Below are positions 53,470 to 62,207 of a DNA stretch of 64,000 nt, piece after piece. Each line of letters opens with the position of its first letter. Within the stretch, counting starts at the first letter, position 1. Origin of the DNA: Seonamhaeicola maritimus. GTDB lineage: Bacteria > Bacteroidota > Bacteroidia > Flavobacteriales > Flavobacteriaceae. The stretch is taken from assembly GCF_008056315.1 (NCBI RefSeq), contig NZ_VRKQ01000008.1, positions 700,957 through 764,956 of the forward strand, read 5' to 3'. The translations under genes were made by a program, and so were the position numbers. The notes below the pieces were generated by a model that was given only the letters and a program-made list of their open reading frames with translations, made no database searches and was not told the DNA's origin.

Positions 53470-53997
53470 ATGAAATTTAAGATTGTTTCAATATTAGCGG
53501 TAGTATTTTTATTAATGTCTTTTAATGTTCCTAAGGGTATTTTAAAGAAGATTGAAAAAGAAATCAAAGCTACTTACGATATTGAAGCATACCAGTTTAT
53601 TAATATTGATATTGATCCCGAGATAACCAAAATTTTGGATTCAGATTTTACTAAAAATAATCTTTTTAAAATTGAAGCTAACGGTGAATTTTTAGGTTAT
53701 GCTTATTTGGGTCAGGCACCAAGTAAAACTGCTCAATTTGATTATTTGGTTTTATTAGATACAGATTTGGTTATAAAAAAATCTAAAGTATTAGCTTATC
53801 GTGAAGAGTATGGCGGGGAAATTGGAAGCAAACGTTGGTTAAAGCAGTTTATTGGTAAAACTGCAGAAGACTCATTAAAATACGGAGATAATATTATGGC
53901 TATTTCAGGAGCAACCATTTCGGTGCGTTCAATGACTAATGCCATAAATAATTTGTTGCAATCATTAAAAGTGCTTCACAATAAAAACATCATATAA
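53470..53997 (+). CDS. Secreted FMN-binding domain protein
   Basis: The start is taken at ATG 53470 (MKFKIVSILAVVFLLMSF), which gives a proper signal peptide; an upstream in-frame GTG or ATG would add 16 basic residues. The mature 150 residues form an RnfG/NqrC-like FMN-binding domain: a GEFLGYAYLGQAP strand, LDTDLVIKKSKVLAYREEYGGEIGSKRWLKQFIGK, and near the end MAISGATISVRSMTNAIN, whose SGAT is the site for covalent flavinylation by ApbE. It is thus a probable extracytoplasmic electron carrier. Its stop overlaps the next start (TAATG). Confidence 0.78.
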   Translation: MKFKIVSILAVVFLLMSFNVPKGILKKIEKEIKATYDIEAYQFINIDIDPEITKILDSDFTKNNLFKIEANGEFLGYAYLGQAPSKTAQFDYLVLLDTDLVIKKSKVLAYREEYGGEIGSKRWLKQFIGKTAEDSLKYGDNIMAISGATISVRSMTNAINNLLQSLKVLHNKNII

Positions 53998-54491
53998 TGC
54001 AGCTTAACGGACTCATTTTATCACTTCCTAAAGAAATTAAGCTGCTCATAGGAGCGTTTATAATTGTATTGAGTATTGGTTTTTACACCGGTTTGTTATT
54101 TGTAGGAGAAACTTCATCAGCTAATCCTAATGGTATTGAAGAACAATATTTAGGTAATGAAGATGATGAAGATGCTCAGGTTATGCGCTTTAAAAAAAGC
54201 GATAAAGAAATGCTAACCTTAGTACACAATCATATATTATCAATGTCAATTATTTTCTTTTTAGTTGGCTTGCTAGTTTCAATAACTAGGTTAGGTAGAA
54301 AATTAAAGCTCTTTTTAATAGTAGAACCTTTTGTGTCAGTAATACTAACATTTGGAGGACTTTACTTATTATGGGCAGGAATGTTATGGATGAAATACGT
54401 AGTTATGTTTTCTGGTATTTTAATGACACTTACCTTCACATTTTCTGTACTTATTATTTTGAAGCAGTTGCTTCAAAAGACCTCAAGTTAA
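53997..54491 (+). CDS. Four-helix membrane protein linked to the FMN-binding protein
   Basis: A 164-residue protein with four predicted helices (about 16-36, 82-98, 107-128 and 132-155). The loop after helix 1 is acidic (YLGNEDDEDAQVM). LTLVHNHILSMSIIFF, at the start of helix 2, carries an invariant-looking His-Asn-His that could ligate haem or a metal. No family name was recalled with confidence. Coupling by TAATG to the FMN-binding gene suggests it anchors or reduces that flavoprotein; this is inferred. Confidence 0.5.
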   Translation: MQLNGLILSLPKEIKLLIGAFIIVLSIGFYTGLLFVGETSSANPNGIEEQYLGNEDDEDAQVMRFKKSDKEMLTLVHNHILSMSIIFFLVGLLVSITRLGRKLKLFLIVEPFVSVILTFGGLYLLWAGMLWMKYVVMFSGILMTLTFTFSVLIILKQLLQKTSS

Positions 54492-54539
54492 AAAACTGTC
54501 CTTAACATTTTTTTGACGAATTTATTCGTTTATATATTG

Positions 54540-54547
54540 TATATTTG
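54540..54547 (+). promoter_or_regulatory. Predicted -7 promoter element of guaB
   Basis: TATATTTG matches TAnnTTTG exactly, followed by CAC. A TTTG lies 24 nt upstream (54512-54515), slightly far for a -33 box. Confidence 0.6.
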
Positions 54548-54550
54548 CAC

Positions 54551-54569
54551 GCAATTATAACGTAATTGC
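54551..54569 (+). promoter_or_regulatory. Perfect dyad in the guaB leader
   Basis: GCAATTA (54551-54557) and TAATTGC (54563-54569) are exact inverted copies around TAACG. The dyad lies between the -7 element and the ATG at 54573, so it covers the transcription start and could be an operator or an RNA hairpin masking the start. Confidence 0.4.
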
Positions 54570-54572
54570 ACC

Positions 54573-56045
54573 ATGACTGCACATCAAAACAAAATTGTCG
54601 GAGAAGGATTAACCTATGACGACGTTCTTTTAGTTCCAGCATTTTCAGAAGTTCTTCCTCGCGAAGTAAATATTCAAACAAAATTCACTCGTAATATCAC
54701 CATTAACGTGCCTATTATATCTGCAGCTATGGATACTGTTACAGAGAGTAAAATGGCAATTGCTATGGCTCAGGAAGGTGGAATTGGAGTGCTTCACAAG
54801 AATATGACTATTGAGGCGCAAGCTACCAAGGTAAGAAGAGTAAAACGTGCTGAAAGCGGAATGATTATAGATCCAGTTAATTTAAAACTCGATGCTATTG
54901 TTAGTGATGCTAAGCGTGCAATGGCGGAACATGGTATTGGAGGAATTCCTATTGTTGATGATGCAGGCACTCTAAAAGGTATAGTTACTAATCGTGATTT
55001 ACGTTTTGAGCATGAAAATAATAAGCCCATTGTAGAGGTGATGACTAGTGAAAATTTGGTTACTGCACCAATTGGAACTTCTTTGTCTGATGCGGAATCT
55101 ATATTGCAGTCTCATAAAATAGAAAAGCTTCTTATTGTAGATGAAGATTATAAACTTTCGGGATTAATAACCTTTAGAGATATTACTAAGCTTACACAAA
55201 AACCAAATGCCAATAAAGATAAATATGGACGTTTGAGAGTTGCGGCAGCTATTGGAGTTACTGGAGATGCTGTTGATAGAGCAGCTGCTCTAGTAGAAGC
55301 AGGTGTTGATGCTGTTGTTATTGATACAGCTCATGGTCATACAAAAGGAGTAGTAAGTGTTTTAAAAGAGATTAAATCTAAATACCCAGAACTAGATGTT
55401 ATAGTTGGTAATATTGCGACAGGTGCAGCAGCCAAATATTTGGTTGAAGCGGGAGCTGATGCTGTAAAAGTTGGTATTGGCCCAGGTTCTATTTGTACTA
55501 CAAGAGTCGTTGCTGGGGTTGGTTTTCCACAGTTTTCGGCAGTATTAGAAGTTGCTGCAGCTATAAAGGGTAGTGGTGTTCCAGTAATTGCTGACGGTGG
55601 TATTCGTTATACAGGAGATATTCCTAAAGCTATTGCTGCTGGAGCAGATACAGTTATGTTAGGGTCTCTTTTAGCCGGAACCAAAGAATCTCCTGGGGAA
55701 ACTATTATTTATGAAGGAAGAAAGTTTAAATCTTATAGAGGAATGGGGTCTGTAGAAGCTATGAAACAAGGTAGTAAAGACCGTTATTTCCAAGATGTTG
55801 AAGATGATATTAAGAAGTTAGTGCCGGAAGGAATTGTCGGTAGAGTGCCATACAAAGGGGAATTATATGAAAGTATCCATCAATTTGTTGGTGGTTTACG
55901 CGCTGGAATGGGATATTGTGGAGCCAAAAACATTGAGACTTTAAAAGAGAACGGGCAATTTGTAAAAATAACTGCAAGTGGTATTAATGAAAGTCACCCG
56001 CATGATGTAACTATTACAAAAGAATCACCTAATTATTCTAGGTAG
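54573..56045 (+). CDS. guaB: Inosine-5'-monophosphate dehydrogenase
   Basis: A 490-residue TIM-barrel enzyme, rate-limiting for GTP synthesis (IMP to XMP). [17 protein letters not shown] begins the fold near 13. Two CBS domains lie at about 95-205. The catalytic loop is [18 protein letters not shown] near 300-317, and [18 protein letters not shown] near 343 and the flap RYFQDVEDD follow. The C-terminal [18 protein letters not shown] is typical. It has its own promoter and a strong terminator, so it is a single-gene unit. Confidence 0.96.
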   Translation: MTAHQNKIVGEGLTYDDVLLVPAFSEVLPREVNIQTKFTRNITINVPIISAAMDTVTESKMAIAMAQEGGIGVLHKNMTIEAQATKVRRVKRAESGMIIDPVNLKLDAIVSDAKRAMAEHGIGGIPIVDDAGTLKGIVTNRDLRFEHENNKPIVEVMTSENLVTAPIGTSLSDAESILQSHKIEKLLIVDEDYKLSGLITFRDITKLTQKPNANKDKYGRLRVAAAIGVTGDAVDRAAALVEAGVDAVVIDTAHGHTKGVVSVLKEIKSKYPELDVIVGNIATGAAAKYLVEAGADAVKVGIGPGSICTTRVVAGVGFPQFSAVLEVAAAIKGSGVPVIADGGIRYTGDIPKAIAAGADTVMLGSLLAGTKESPGETIIYEGRKFKSYRGMGSVEAMKQGSKDRYFQDVEDDIKKLVPEGIVGRVPYKGELYESIHQFVGGLRAGMGYCGAKNIETLKENGQFVKITASGINESHPHDVTITKESPNYSR

Positions 56046-56063
56046 AAAAATAAAACTTTAAAT

Positions 56064-56099
56064 AAAAAAAGCTGCAATTAAAAAATTGCAGCTTTTTTT
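56064..56099. terminator. Bidirectional rho-independent terminator after guaB
   Basis: AAAAAAAGCTGCAATT and AATTGCAGCTTTTTTT form a perfect stem around AAAA (56080-56083). It ends guaB and, on the other strand, the convergent DUF805 gene. Confidence 0.9.
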
Positions 56100-56119
56100 A
56101 TTTTAGAAGGGAATAATAT

Positions 56120-56530
56120 TTATTCTATTAATGGCTTTCCTATATCTTCAATTTCTGAAGTATTTGGGGCTTTGGGGTCCACTCCATATTGATTTGGTCC
56201 TTTGTCTCCTTCTGTAATAAATAAAACAAAAAGCCAAATACCTCCAATAAATGGTATTAAACCTATTAGATAGAACCAGCCACTTTTTCCAACATCATGT
56301 AACCTTCTTATGCCAACTGCCAATGAAGGAATAAATATTGCAAGAAAATAAATAAAATATAAAAATAAAAATTCAATTGTGTCTGTAGCAGAAACAAGCG
56401 CTGCCGATATCAAAACTAGAGCATACAAGAATATAATATTAAATAGAGTAAACATCCAATACTCTTTTCTTCTGGCTCTTCCTTTAAAATTAGCATAATT
56501 GTCTCGTACTACTTTAAGATACCATTTCAT
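56120..56530 (-). CDS. DUF805 family inner-membrane protein
   Basis: A 136-residue protein with four predicted helices. The family motifs are FKGRARRKEYWMFTLFN near 15-31, VGIRRLHDVGKSGWFYLIGLIPFIGGIWL near 75-103, and GDKGPNQYGVDP near 112. The function of DUF805 (YhaH-like) is not established. It ends 20 bp from the guaB terminator and has about 126 bp of AT-rich DNA upstream before the stop of the lyase-like gene. Confidence 0.85.
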   Translation of the reverse strand: MKWYLKVVRDNYANFKGRARRKEYWMFTLFNIIFLYALVLISAALVSATDTIEFLFLYFIYFLAIFIPSLAVGIRRLHDVGKSGWFYLIGLIPFIGGIWLFVLFITEGDKGPNQYGVDPKAPNTSEIEDIGKPLIE

Positions 56531-56656
56531 AATTATTATTTATAGGTTGCGATTATTAACCACTAAATATCAACTTTAAAATTGAAATGACAAAATATTC
56601 AATAACTCCTATATAATTAATATGTAGTTTTTTAAAAATAAAGTCTATTAAATGAA

Positions 56657-57739
56657 CTACTTTTTGATGAATATTTTTTTTAATACTAAATCATTTTGAG
56701 TTTTAAGACTCATAAAATAAATACCTTTAGGAAGTTGAGACACATTTATTTTATCTATGTCCTTTTTAGATATGAGTTTTTTACCTGTAAAGTCATATAT
56801 AGTGATATAATTGAAGTTAATATTATTTAATTTTTCAATAAACAAATATTTTTCTGTTGGATTTGGATGTAGTCTAATAGACCGTTTCTGTAAATCAGAA
56901 TTACTTAAACTTGGTGATTCTTCAATACTAAAATTAGCAAATAACACCTCTTCATCTCTTAGGTCTTGAGCATTATTTAAACTTCTGTAAATACCCCATT
57001 TTGGGCGAACAAAATCAGCATCAGTTTGCCAATTTTTCACAGCATTATCTGTATAGGATAATAAAATAGCTTGATCACTTACTCTTTTTAATTCTATTGA
57101 ATATGTACCCGCATCAGGACTGGAATTTGTGCCATATTTTATAGTTTCGGTAGCTTCAACCCATTCACCTTTAAAAGGCGCAATATCCGTTTGAATTAAA
57201 GTAGTTTGTGAGTTTGTTTCGGCATAGCGCAATTCAATTCTATCTGGAGTAGATTTTCTGCAAGTTAGGGTGTACATGGGCATGCTAGAATATAACCCGC
57301 CAACAGATTTTAGTTGATGTATATGGGTAAAGTTTGGTGATACTTGAAAACCAGCGTCTAACTTAAACTTCCATTTATAAATTACAGTTTCTCCCTCCAC
57401 ACCCAATAAATTATCGGGAGATTTATCATAGGTTTTTATTTCATTACGTTGACGATCGGTGGAACCATTACATCTATCCGTATCGGTGGCTACATGTAAA
57501 TAAAATCTAAAAACATTAATACCTAATGTAGTGTCAAAAAGTTCATCAATATGCTGAAAAGTTGGAGTATGGCTGCAATCTGGTTCTTCAACTGCGTCGT
57601 AGCCAGGAGCCAAAACGGAGTTCATTAAATCATAGGTATCAACACCACCAGGTCCATCAGCATCTAAAAGTACTTGAGCAGATGTTATTTGTGCTAGAAT
57701 TACAAAAGGCAGTAAAAAAAATAATCTTAAGTTTATCAT
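56657..57739 (-). CDS. Secreted polysaccharide-lyase-like protein with T9SS sorting domain
   Basis: The start is set at ATG 57739 (MINLRLFFLLPFVILAQITSAQ, signal peptide); the longer TTG start lies within an operator. The 360-residue product has a jelly-roll domain (about 20-275) with TDRQRNEIKTYDKSPDNLLG, IYKWKFKLDAGFQV, FTHIHQLKSVGG and RPKWGIYRSLNN. The order of Arg/Glu, His and Tyr blocks recalls glucuronan lyases (PL20/PF14099 type). The final 75 residues are a T9SS domain (LHPNPTEKYLFIE ... LPKGIYFMSL). It is probably a surface enzyme degrading a uronate polysaccharide. Confidence 0.6.
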   Translation of the reverse strand: MINLRLFFLLPFVILAQITSAQVLLDADGPGGVDTYDLMNSVLAPGYDAVEEPDCSHTPTFQHIDELFDTTLGINVFRFYLHVATDTDRCNGSTDRQRNEIKTYDKSPDNLLGVEGETVIYKWKFKLDAGFQVSPNFTHIHQLKSVGGLYSSMPMYTLTCRKSTPDRIELRYAETNSQTTLIQTDIAPFKGEWVEATETIKYGTNSSPDAGTYSIELKRVSDQAILLSYTDNAVKNWQTDADFVRPKWGIYRSLNNAQDLRDEEVLFANFSIEESPSLSNSDLQKRSIRLHPNPTEKYLFIEKLNNINFNYITIYDFTGKKLISKKDIDKINVSQLPKGIYFMSLKTQNDLVLKKIFIKK

Positions 57740-57764
57740 TGGTTTACCAAATTGGTTAACCAAA
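57740..57764 (-). promoter_or_regulatory. Double GntR/FadR-like operator at the lyase promoter
   Basis: TTGGTTTACCAA (near-perfect dyad) and TTGGTTAACCAA (perfect dyad) lie side by side, centres 13 bp apart. On the minus strand the overlapping TATATTTG (57761-57768) is a TAnnTTTG -7 box, so binding would block the promoter. The TGGTnnnACCA form is that of FadR-subfamily GntR regulators such as UxuR. Confidence 0.6.
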
Positions 57765-57789
57765 TATAATCAATTATGTTTGATTTGAC

Positions 57790-58554
57790 CTAATCTAGAA
57801 TATTTTTAACAAAAGAATCTATAGTTTCTATACCTTCATTAGTAACATGTTTTACAAAGGCGCTACCAATAATGGCCCCTTTTGCGTATTTAGTTGCTTG
57901 CGTAAACGTGTCATTATTACTAATACCAAAGCCAACTATTTGAGGGTTACTCAAGTTAAGACTATCAATACGCTCAAAATATTGGGTTTGTTCATCACCA
58001 AACCCTGTTTTTGCACCTGTGGTACTGGCACTGCTAACCATATAAATGAACCCATTAGAAACCGAATCGATATATCTAATACGTTCACCACTGGTTTGTG
58101 GAGTAATTAAAAACACGTTAATTAACCCGTATTTTTCAAAAGTAGATTGATATTCTTCATGGTAAACATCAACTGGTAAATCTGGAATAATTAATCCATC
58201 TATTCCTATTTCTTGACATTTTTTACAGAAATCTTCAACGCCATATTGTAACATAGGATTGAAGTATCCCATTATGATTAAAGGAATGTTTACAGACTGT
58301 CTAACATCTTTTAATTGATTAAAAAGAACTTCTGTTGTCATGCCATTTTTGAGTGCTTGGGTAGAGCTATCTTGAATAGTTGGTCCATCTGCTAACGGAT
58401 CACTAAAAGGCAAACCAATTTCAATTAAATCAACACCATTTTTTTCTAAATCTTGAATGATTTTAACAGTATCGTCCAAATTAGGATACCCAGCAGTAAA
58501 GTATATAGAAAGAAGTTTTTTGTCCTCTTGAAGTTTTTGATTTATTCTGTTCAC
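57790..58554 (-). CDS. trpA: Tryptophan synthase alpha subunit
   Basis: A 254-residue TIM-barrel protein cleaving indole-3-glycerol phosphate to indole. GVDLIEIGLPFSDPLADGPTIQDSS near 40-64 holds the catalytic Glu, GLIIPDLPVDVYHEEY near 123 the second acid, and GFIYMVSSASTTGAK near 169 and GFGISN near 203 bind phosphate. It is the last gene of the trp operon, 3 bp after trpB. No clear terminator hairpin follows; the operator of the lyase-like gene lies 26 bp downstream of its stop. Confidence 0.95.
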   Translation of the reverse strand: MNRINQKLQEDKKLLSIYFTAGYPNLDDTVKIIQDLEKNGVDLIEIGLPFSDPLADGPTIQDSSTQALKNGMTTEVLFNQLKDVRQSVNIPLIIMGYFNPMLQYGVEDFCKKCQEIGIDGLIIPDLPVDVYHEEYQSTFEKYGLINVFLITPQTSGERIRYIDSVSNGFIYMVSSASTTGAKTGFGDEQTQYFERIDSLNLSNPQIVGFGISNNDTFTQATKYAKGAIIGSAFVKHVTNEGIETIDSFVKNILD

Positions 58555-58557
58555 AAC

Positions 58558-59739
58558 TTAAATTTTAAAATAATCAATATAATTCTGTAAATCTTTATCA
58601 CCACGTCCTGAAAGACTCATAACAATAACATCATCAGGTTTGAATTGTTTTTGTTTGAATATGGCAAGAGCATGAGAGCTTTCAATAGCAGGAATAATAC
58701 CTTCTAATTCGCATAATTCCAATCCAGCTTTCATAGCTTCATCATCTGTAATAGATAGGAATTCAGCGCGCCCTGTTTTACATAAATGAGCATGCATTGG
58801 TCCAACTCCAGGATAATCTAAACCTGCCGAAATTGAGTATGGCTCTGTTATTTGTCCGTCGTTAGTTTGCATTAAAAGTGTTTTACATCCGTGGATGATT
58901 CCTTCTTTACCTAAGACAGAAGTAGCAGCACTTTCACCTGAATCAACACCAAGACCAGCAGCTTCAACAGCAATTATTTTTACGCCTTCTTCATGTAAGA
59001 AATGATAGTATGTTCCAGCTGCATTACTTCCACCACCAATACAAGCGGCTACATAATCAGGATTTTCTTTTCCTTCATGCTCCATAAGTTGCCATTTTAT
59101 TTCTTCCGAAATAACCGATTGAAACCTTGTAACCATATCTGGATATGGATGTGGACCAATAGCAGATCCAATAATATAATGTGTGTTTACAGGGTTGTTA
59201 ATCCAATCTCTAATGGCTTCATTAGTGGCATCTTTTAGGGTGCGACTGCCTGATAAAGCAGGTACTACTTTAGCGCCTAACATTTTCATTCTGGCAACGT
59301 TTGGTGCTTGACGTGCAATATCAATTTCGCCCATGTAAACAATACATTCTAACCCCATTAAAGCGCAAACAGTGGCCGTTGCAACACCATGTTGACCGGC
59401 ACCTGTTTCAGCAATAATTCTGGTTTTACCTAGGCGTTTTGCCATTAGTATTTGACCAATTGTATTATTGATTTTATGTGCTCCTGTATGGTTTAGGTCC
59501 TCACGCTTTAAGTATATTTTTGTGTTATACTTTTCTGAAAGGCGTTTAGCAAAATATAAAGGAGAAGGCCTGCCTACATAATCTTTTAAGAGTTGGTTGA
59601 ATTCTTTTTGGAAGTCTGGTTCTGCCATAACTTTCAAATACTTTTGTCGTAACTCTTCCACATTTGGATATAACATTTCAGGGATGAATGCGCCCCCAAA
59701 ATCACCGTAATACCCTTTTTCGTCTACGTTATAATTCAT
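58558..59739 (-). CDS. trpB: Tryptophan synthase beta subunit
   Basis: A 393-residue PLP enzyme condensing indole with serine. The PLP lysine is in [15 protein letters not shown] near residue 88. [13 protein letters not shown] near 110, the phosphate-binding [10 protein letters not shown] near 230 and the C-terminal HALAIFKQ and [11 protein letters not shown] are canonical. [14 protein letters not shown] near 12 marks the TrpB1 type. Its start overlaps trpF by 11 bp, which couples their translation. Confidence 0.96.
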   Translation of the reverse strand: MNYNVDEKGYYGDFGGAFIPEMLYPNVEELRQKYLKVMAEPDFQKEFNQLLKDYVGRPSPLYFAKRLSEKYNTKIYLKREDLNHTGAHKINNTIGQILMAKRLGKTRIIAETGAGQHGVATATVCALMGLECIVYMGEIDIARQAPNVARMKMLGAKVVPALSGSRTLKDATNEAIRDWINNPVNTHYIIGSAIGPHPYPDMVTRFQSVISEEIKWQLMEHEGKENPDYVAACIGGGSNAAGTYYHFLHEEGVKIIAVEAAGLGVDSGESAATSVLGKEGIIHGCKTLLMQTNDGQITEPYSISAGLDYPGVGPMHAHLCKTGRAEFLSITDDEAMKAGLELCELEGIIPAIESSHALAIFKQKQFKPDDVIVMSLSGRGDKDLQNYIDYFKI

Positions 59740-60355
59740 GATTTAAAATCAATTTAAATTCTTTTAATTTTTCAATATTCTTTAATCCAGGCTCAATTTC
59801 AAATTTGCTATTTACATCTAAGGCATAGCAATATTTTGATGCTTCACTTTTTCGAAATTTTTTAATGTCTTCAATTTGTTCCAATCCAATACCGCCACTT
59901 AAAAGGAATGGAGTAGTAGAAGGATAATCTTTTAATACATTCCAGTCAAAAGTGTAACCATTACCCCCTGGGAGTTTTCCCTTGGTATCGAATAGGAAAT
60001 AGTCAACAACATTCTCAAAGGGTTCAAGTACACTAAAATCAAATTCGTCCTTGATTGAAAATACTTTTATTACTTCAACCTTAGTTGATTTAAGAAGCAT
60101 ACAAATTTCTGGAGACTCATGACCATGTAATTGAACAGCTGATAATTGATGTCTTTCTATTTGACTTGAAATATACTCCACCTTTTCATCTACAAAAACA
60201 CCTGTTTTTTTGATTTTTTCCGAAATTTTTGGAATGTCTGAATCAAAATGTCTAGCGGATTTCTCATAAAATATAAATCCAATATAGTCAGGTTGCAATG
60301 CTGCAACTTGTTCCATATTGTCTTGATATTTCATTCCGCAGACTTTCAGTTTCAT
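59729..60355 (-). CDS. trpF: Phosphoribosylanthranilate isomerase
   Basis: A 208-residue single-domain TIM barrel. The catalytic Cys is in LKVCGMKY near residue 6, the general acid Asp in [19 protein letters not shown] near 128, and [12 protein letters not shown] near 152 binds phosphate. It catalyses the Amadori rearrangement of PRA to CdRP. The gene overlaps trpC by 4 bp and trpB by 11 bp. It is not fused to trpC, unlike in enterobacteria. Confidence 0.93.
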   Translation of the reverse strand: MKLKVCGMKYQDNMEQVAALQPDYIGFIFYEKSARHFDSDIPKISEKIKKTGVFVDEKVEYISSQIERHQLSAVQLHGHESPEICMLLKSTKVEVIKVFSIKDEFDFSVLEPFENVVDYFLFDTKGKLPGGNGYTFDWNVLKDYPSTTPFLLSGGIGLEQIEDIKKFRKSEASKYCYALDVNSKFEIEPGLKNIEKLKEFKLILNHEL

Positions 60356-61137
60356 CCCCCTAGTTCTTTTATGAAATCTGTTGCGCTAGCTCCTGGGTTA
60401 TCCGTTTTCATAAAGTTTTCACCAATTAAAAATCCTTTATATCCATAAGGCTGTAATTCTTTAATAGCGTTTACACTACTAATACCACTTTCTGAAACTT
60501 TTACAAATTCATCAGGAATAATACTGCTTAATGATTTGCTGGTTTCTAAACTAACATCAAATGTTTTTAAGTTTCTATTATTAACACCTAGCATGTCCAG
60601 ACTAGGCATAATAGATTTATGTAATTCTTCTTCATTGTGAACTTCTAAAAGCACATCTAAATTTAGGCTTTTAGCAAACTCCGAAAAATGTTTGATTTCT
60701 TCTCTTGATAATATAGCAGCAATTAATAAGATAACATCTGCACCATATGCTCTAGCCTCAAGAATTTGATATTTATCTATAATAAATTCCTTTCTTAATA
60801 AAGGTAGATTACAACTTGCTCTAGCGGTAAGTAAATCGTCTAAAGAACCACCAAAGTATTTTCCATCAGTCAGAACAGACATTCCACAAACACCTGCATT
60901 TTCATAACCTAAGGCTACATCTTGAACGTTTAAACTGTTATTGATTATAGATTTTGAAGGTGAACGTCTTTTGTGTTCTGCTATAATTCCAGATTTACTA
61001 TTTCTTAAGTTGTTTGATAAAGAAAGAGTAGACCTTTCAAATAAAACTGATTGTTCTAATTGAGAAATTGGAATCAAGCTTTTTCTTAATTCAACTTCTT
61101 TGCGCTTATCAATTACTATTTTATCTAAAATATTCAT
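60352..61137 (-). CDS. trpC: Indole-3-glycerol-phosphate synthase
   Basis: The start is taken as ATG 61137 (MNILDKIVIDKRKEV), because the longer TTG start falls in the repeat that separates it from trpD; this gives 261 residues. AEHKRRSPSKS near 53 (catalytic Lys), LRKEFIIDKYQI near 112, GADVILLIAAIL near 131, LGVNNRNLKTF near 180, and SESGISS near 210 match the family. It converts CdRP to indoleglycerol phosphate. Confidence 0.94.
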   Translation of the reverse strand: MNILDKIVIDKRKEVELRKSLIPISQLEQSVLFERSTLSLSNNLRNSKSGIIAEHKRRSPSKSIINNSLNVQDVALGYENAGVCGMSVLTDGKYFGGSLDDLLTARASCNLPLLRKEFIIDKYQILEARAYGADVILLIAAILSREEIKHFSEFAKSLNLDVLLEVHNEEELHKSIMPSLDMLGVNNRNLKTFDVSLETSKSLSSIIPDEFVKVSESGISSVNAIKELQPYGYKGFLIGENFMKTDNPGASATDFIKELGG

Positions 61138-61206
61138 TTTCGTCAACCTGGACTTGTTTCAGGTTCTCATAATTTTGTGTGATGCTGAAATAAATTCAGC
61201 ATGACG
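61138..61206. repeat. Palindromic repeat filling the trpD-trpC gap
   Basis: Two stem-loops, AACCTGGACTTGTTTCAGGTT (about 61145-61165) and GCTGAAATAAATTCAGC (61184-61200), lie between outer CGTCA (61141-61145) and TGACG (61202-61206). The element begins right before the trpC start and ends next to the trpD stop codon. Confidence 0.75.
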
Positions 61207-62199
61207 TTACTTACTCAACTCAATTAAAGTATCTAAACTTTGTTTTGCTTTACCAGAGAATAAAGACTCTTTCGCTAGTTCAAAACCTTCTTTGTGTGAT
61301 ATTTGTTTTGAGGTTGCAATTGCTAAACCAGCGTTAGCACAAACCACATTGTTTTGTGCTTCTGTTCCATTTCCACTTATGATATTAACAAATATTTCCG
61401 CTGCGTCTTCAACGGTATTGCCACCAAAAATGGTTTCTTGCTTAATTGTATTTAGTCCTAAATCTTCTGGAGAAAAAATCTTTTCAGAATGATTAGAAAT
61501 AATTTTTGCTTTTCCAGTTAAAGATATTTCATCGTATCCATCTAAAGCATAAACAATGTTGTAGTTTGTATCTGTATTTTGATTAATAAAACTGTACAGA
61601 CGCAAAAGTTCCAAACTAAAAACTCCTAGCAACTGATTTTTAGGGAATGAAGGGTTAACCATTGGACCCAACATATTAAAAAAAGTCTTTACCCCTAATT
61701 CTCTTCTAATTGGAGCAACGTTTTTCATTGCAGGGTGAAACAAAGGTGCATGTAAAATACAAATACCTGCTTTGTCTAAACAGCGTCTTAAAAAATCTTC
61801 ATCATTAGAAAACTTCACACCAAGATTTTCCATCACATTTGAAGAACCTGAAGTAGAGGACACACCATAGTTACCATGTTTGGTAACGTTAACACTGGCA
61901 CCTGCGGTTATGAAAGATGATAAAGTGGAAATGTTGAAAGTGTTTTTGCCATCTCCACCTGTACCAACTATATCTATAGCGTTAAATTCTTTTAAATCAA
62001 CCGCCACACATAATTCCAAAAGAGCATTTCTAAAACCTTGTAACTCTTCAATTGTAATGCTCCGCATCATGTAAACCGACAAGAAACATGCAATTTGGCT
62101 TGGGTTATACATATCGTTAGATATATTGACTATAACTTGTTTAGCCTCCTCTGTTGTTAAGGTTTCGTGATTTATTAATCTATTCAGTATATCTTTCAT
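61207..62199 (-). CDS. trpD: Anthranilate phosphoribosyltransferase
   Basis: A 330-residue enzyme joining PRPP to anthranilate. The PRPP-binding GTGGDGKNTFNISTLSSF lies near 80-97, KHGNYGVSSTSGSSNVMENLG near 105, and MKNVAPIRRELGVKTFFNMLGPMVNP near 157. The N-terminal helical domain contains LTTEEAKQVI. It is a separate polypeptide from TrpG (not fused), starts 8 bp after trpG and is followed by the palindromic repeat. Confidence 0.95.
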   Translation of the reverse strand: MKDILNRLINHETLTTEEAKQVIVNISNDMYNPSQIACFLSVYMMRSITIEELQGFRNALLELCVAVDLKEFNAIDIVGTGGDGKNTFNISTLSSFITAGASVNVTKHGNYGVSSTSGSSNVMENLGVKFSNDEDFLRRCLDKAGICILHAPLFHPAMKNVAPIRRELGVKTFFNMLGPMVNPSFPKNQLLGVFSLELLRLYSFINQNTDTNYNIVYALDGYDEISLTGKAKIISNHSEKIFSPEDLGLNTIKQETIFGGNTVEDAAEIFVNIISGNGTEAQNNVVCANAGLAIATSKQISHKEGFELAKESLFSGKAKQSLDTLIELSK

Positions 62200-62207
62200 A
62201 TTCCTCT

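Noticed and set aside
57740-57763. TTG start giving eight extra residues on the lyase-like protein
   Set aside because: The bases form the palindromic operator, and the ATG at 57739 begins a proper signal peptide.
61138-61146. TTG start giving three extra residues on TrpC
   Set aside because: It falls inside the palindromic repeat; MNILDKI at 61137 is the usual TrpC start.
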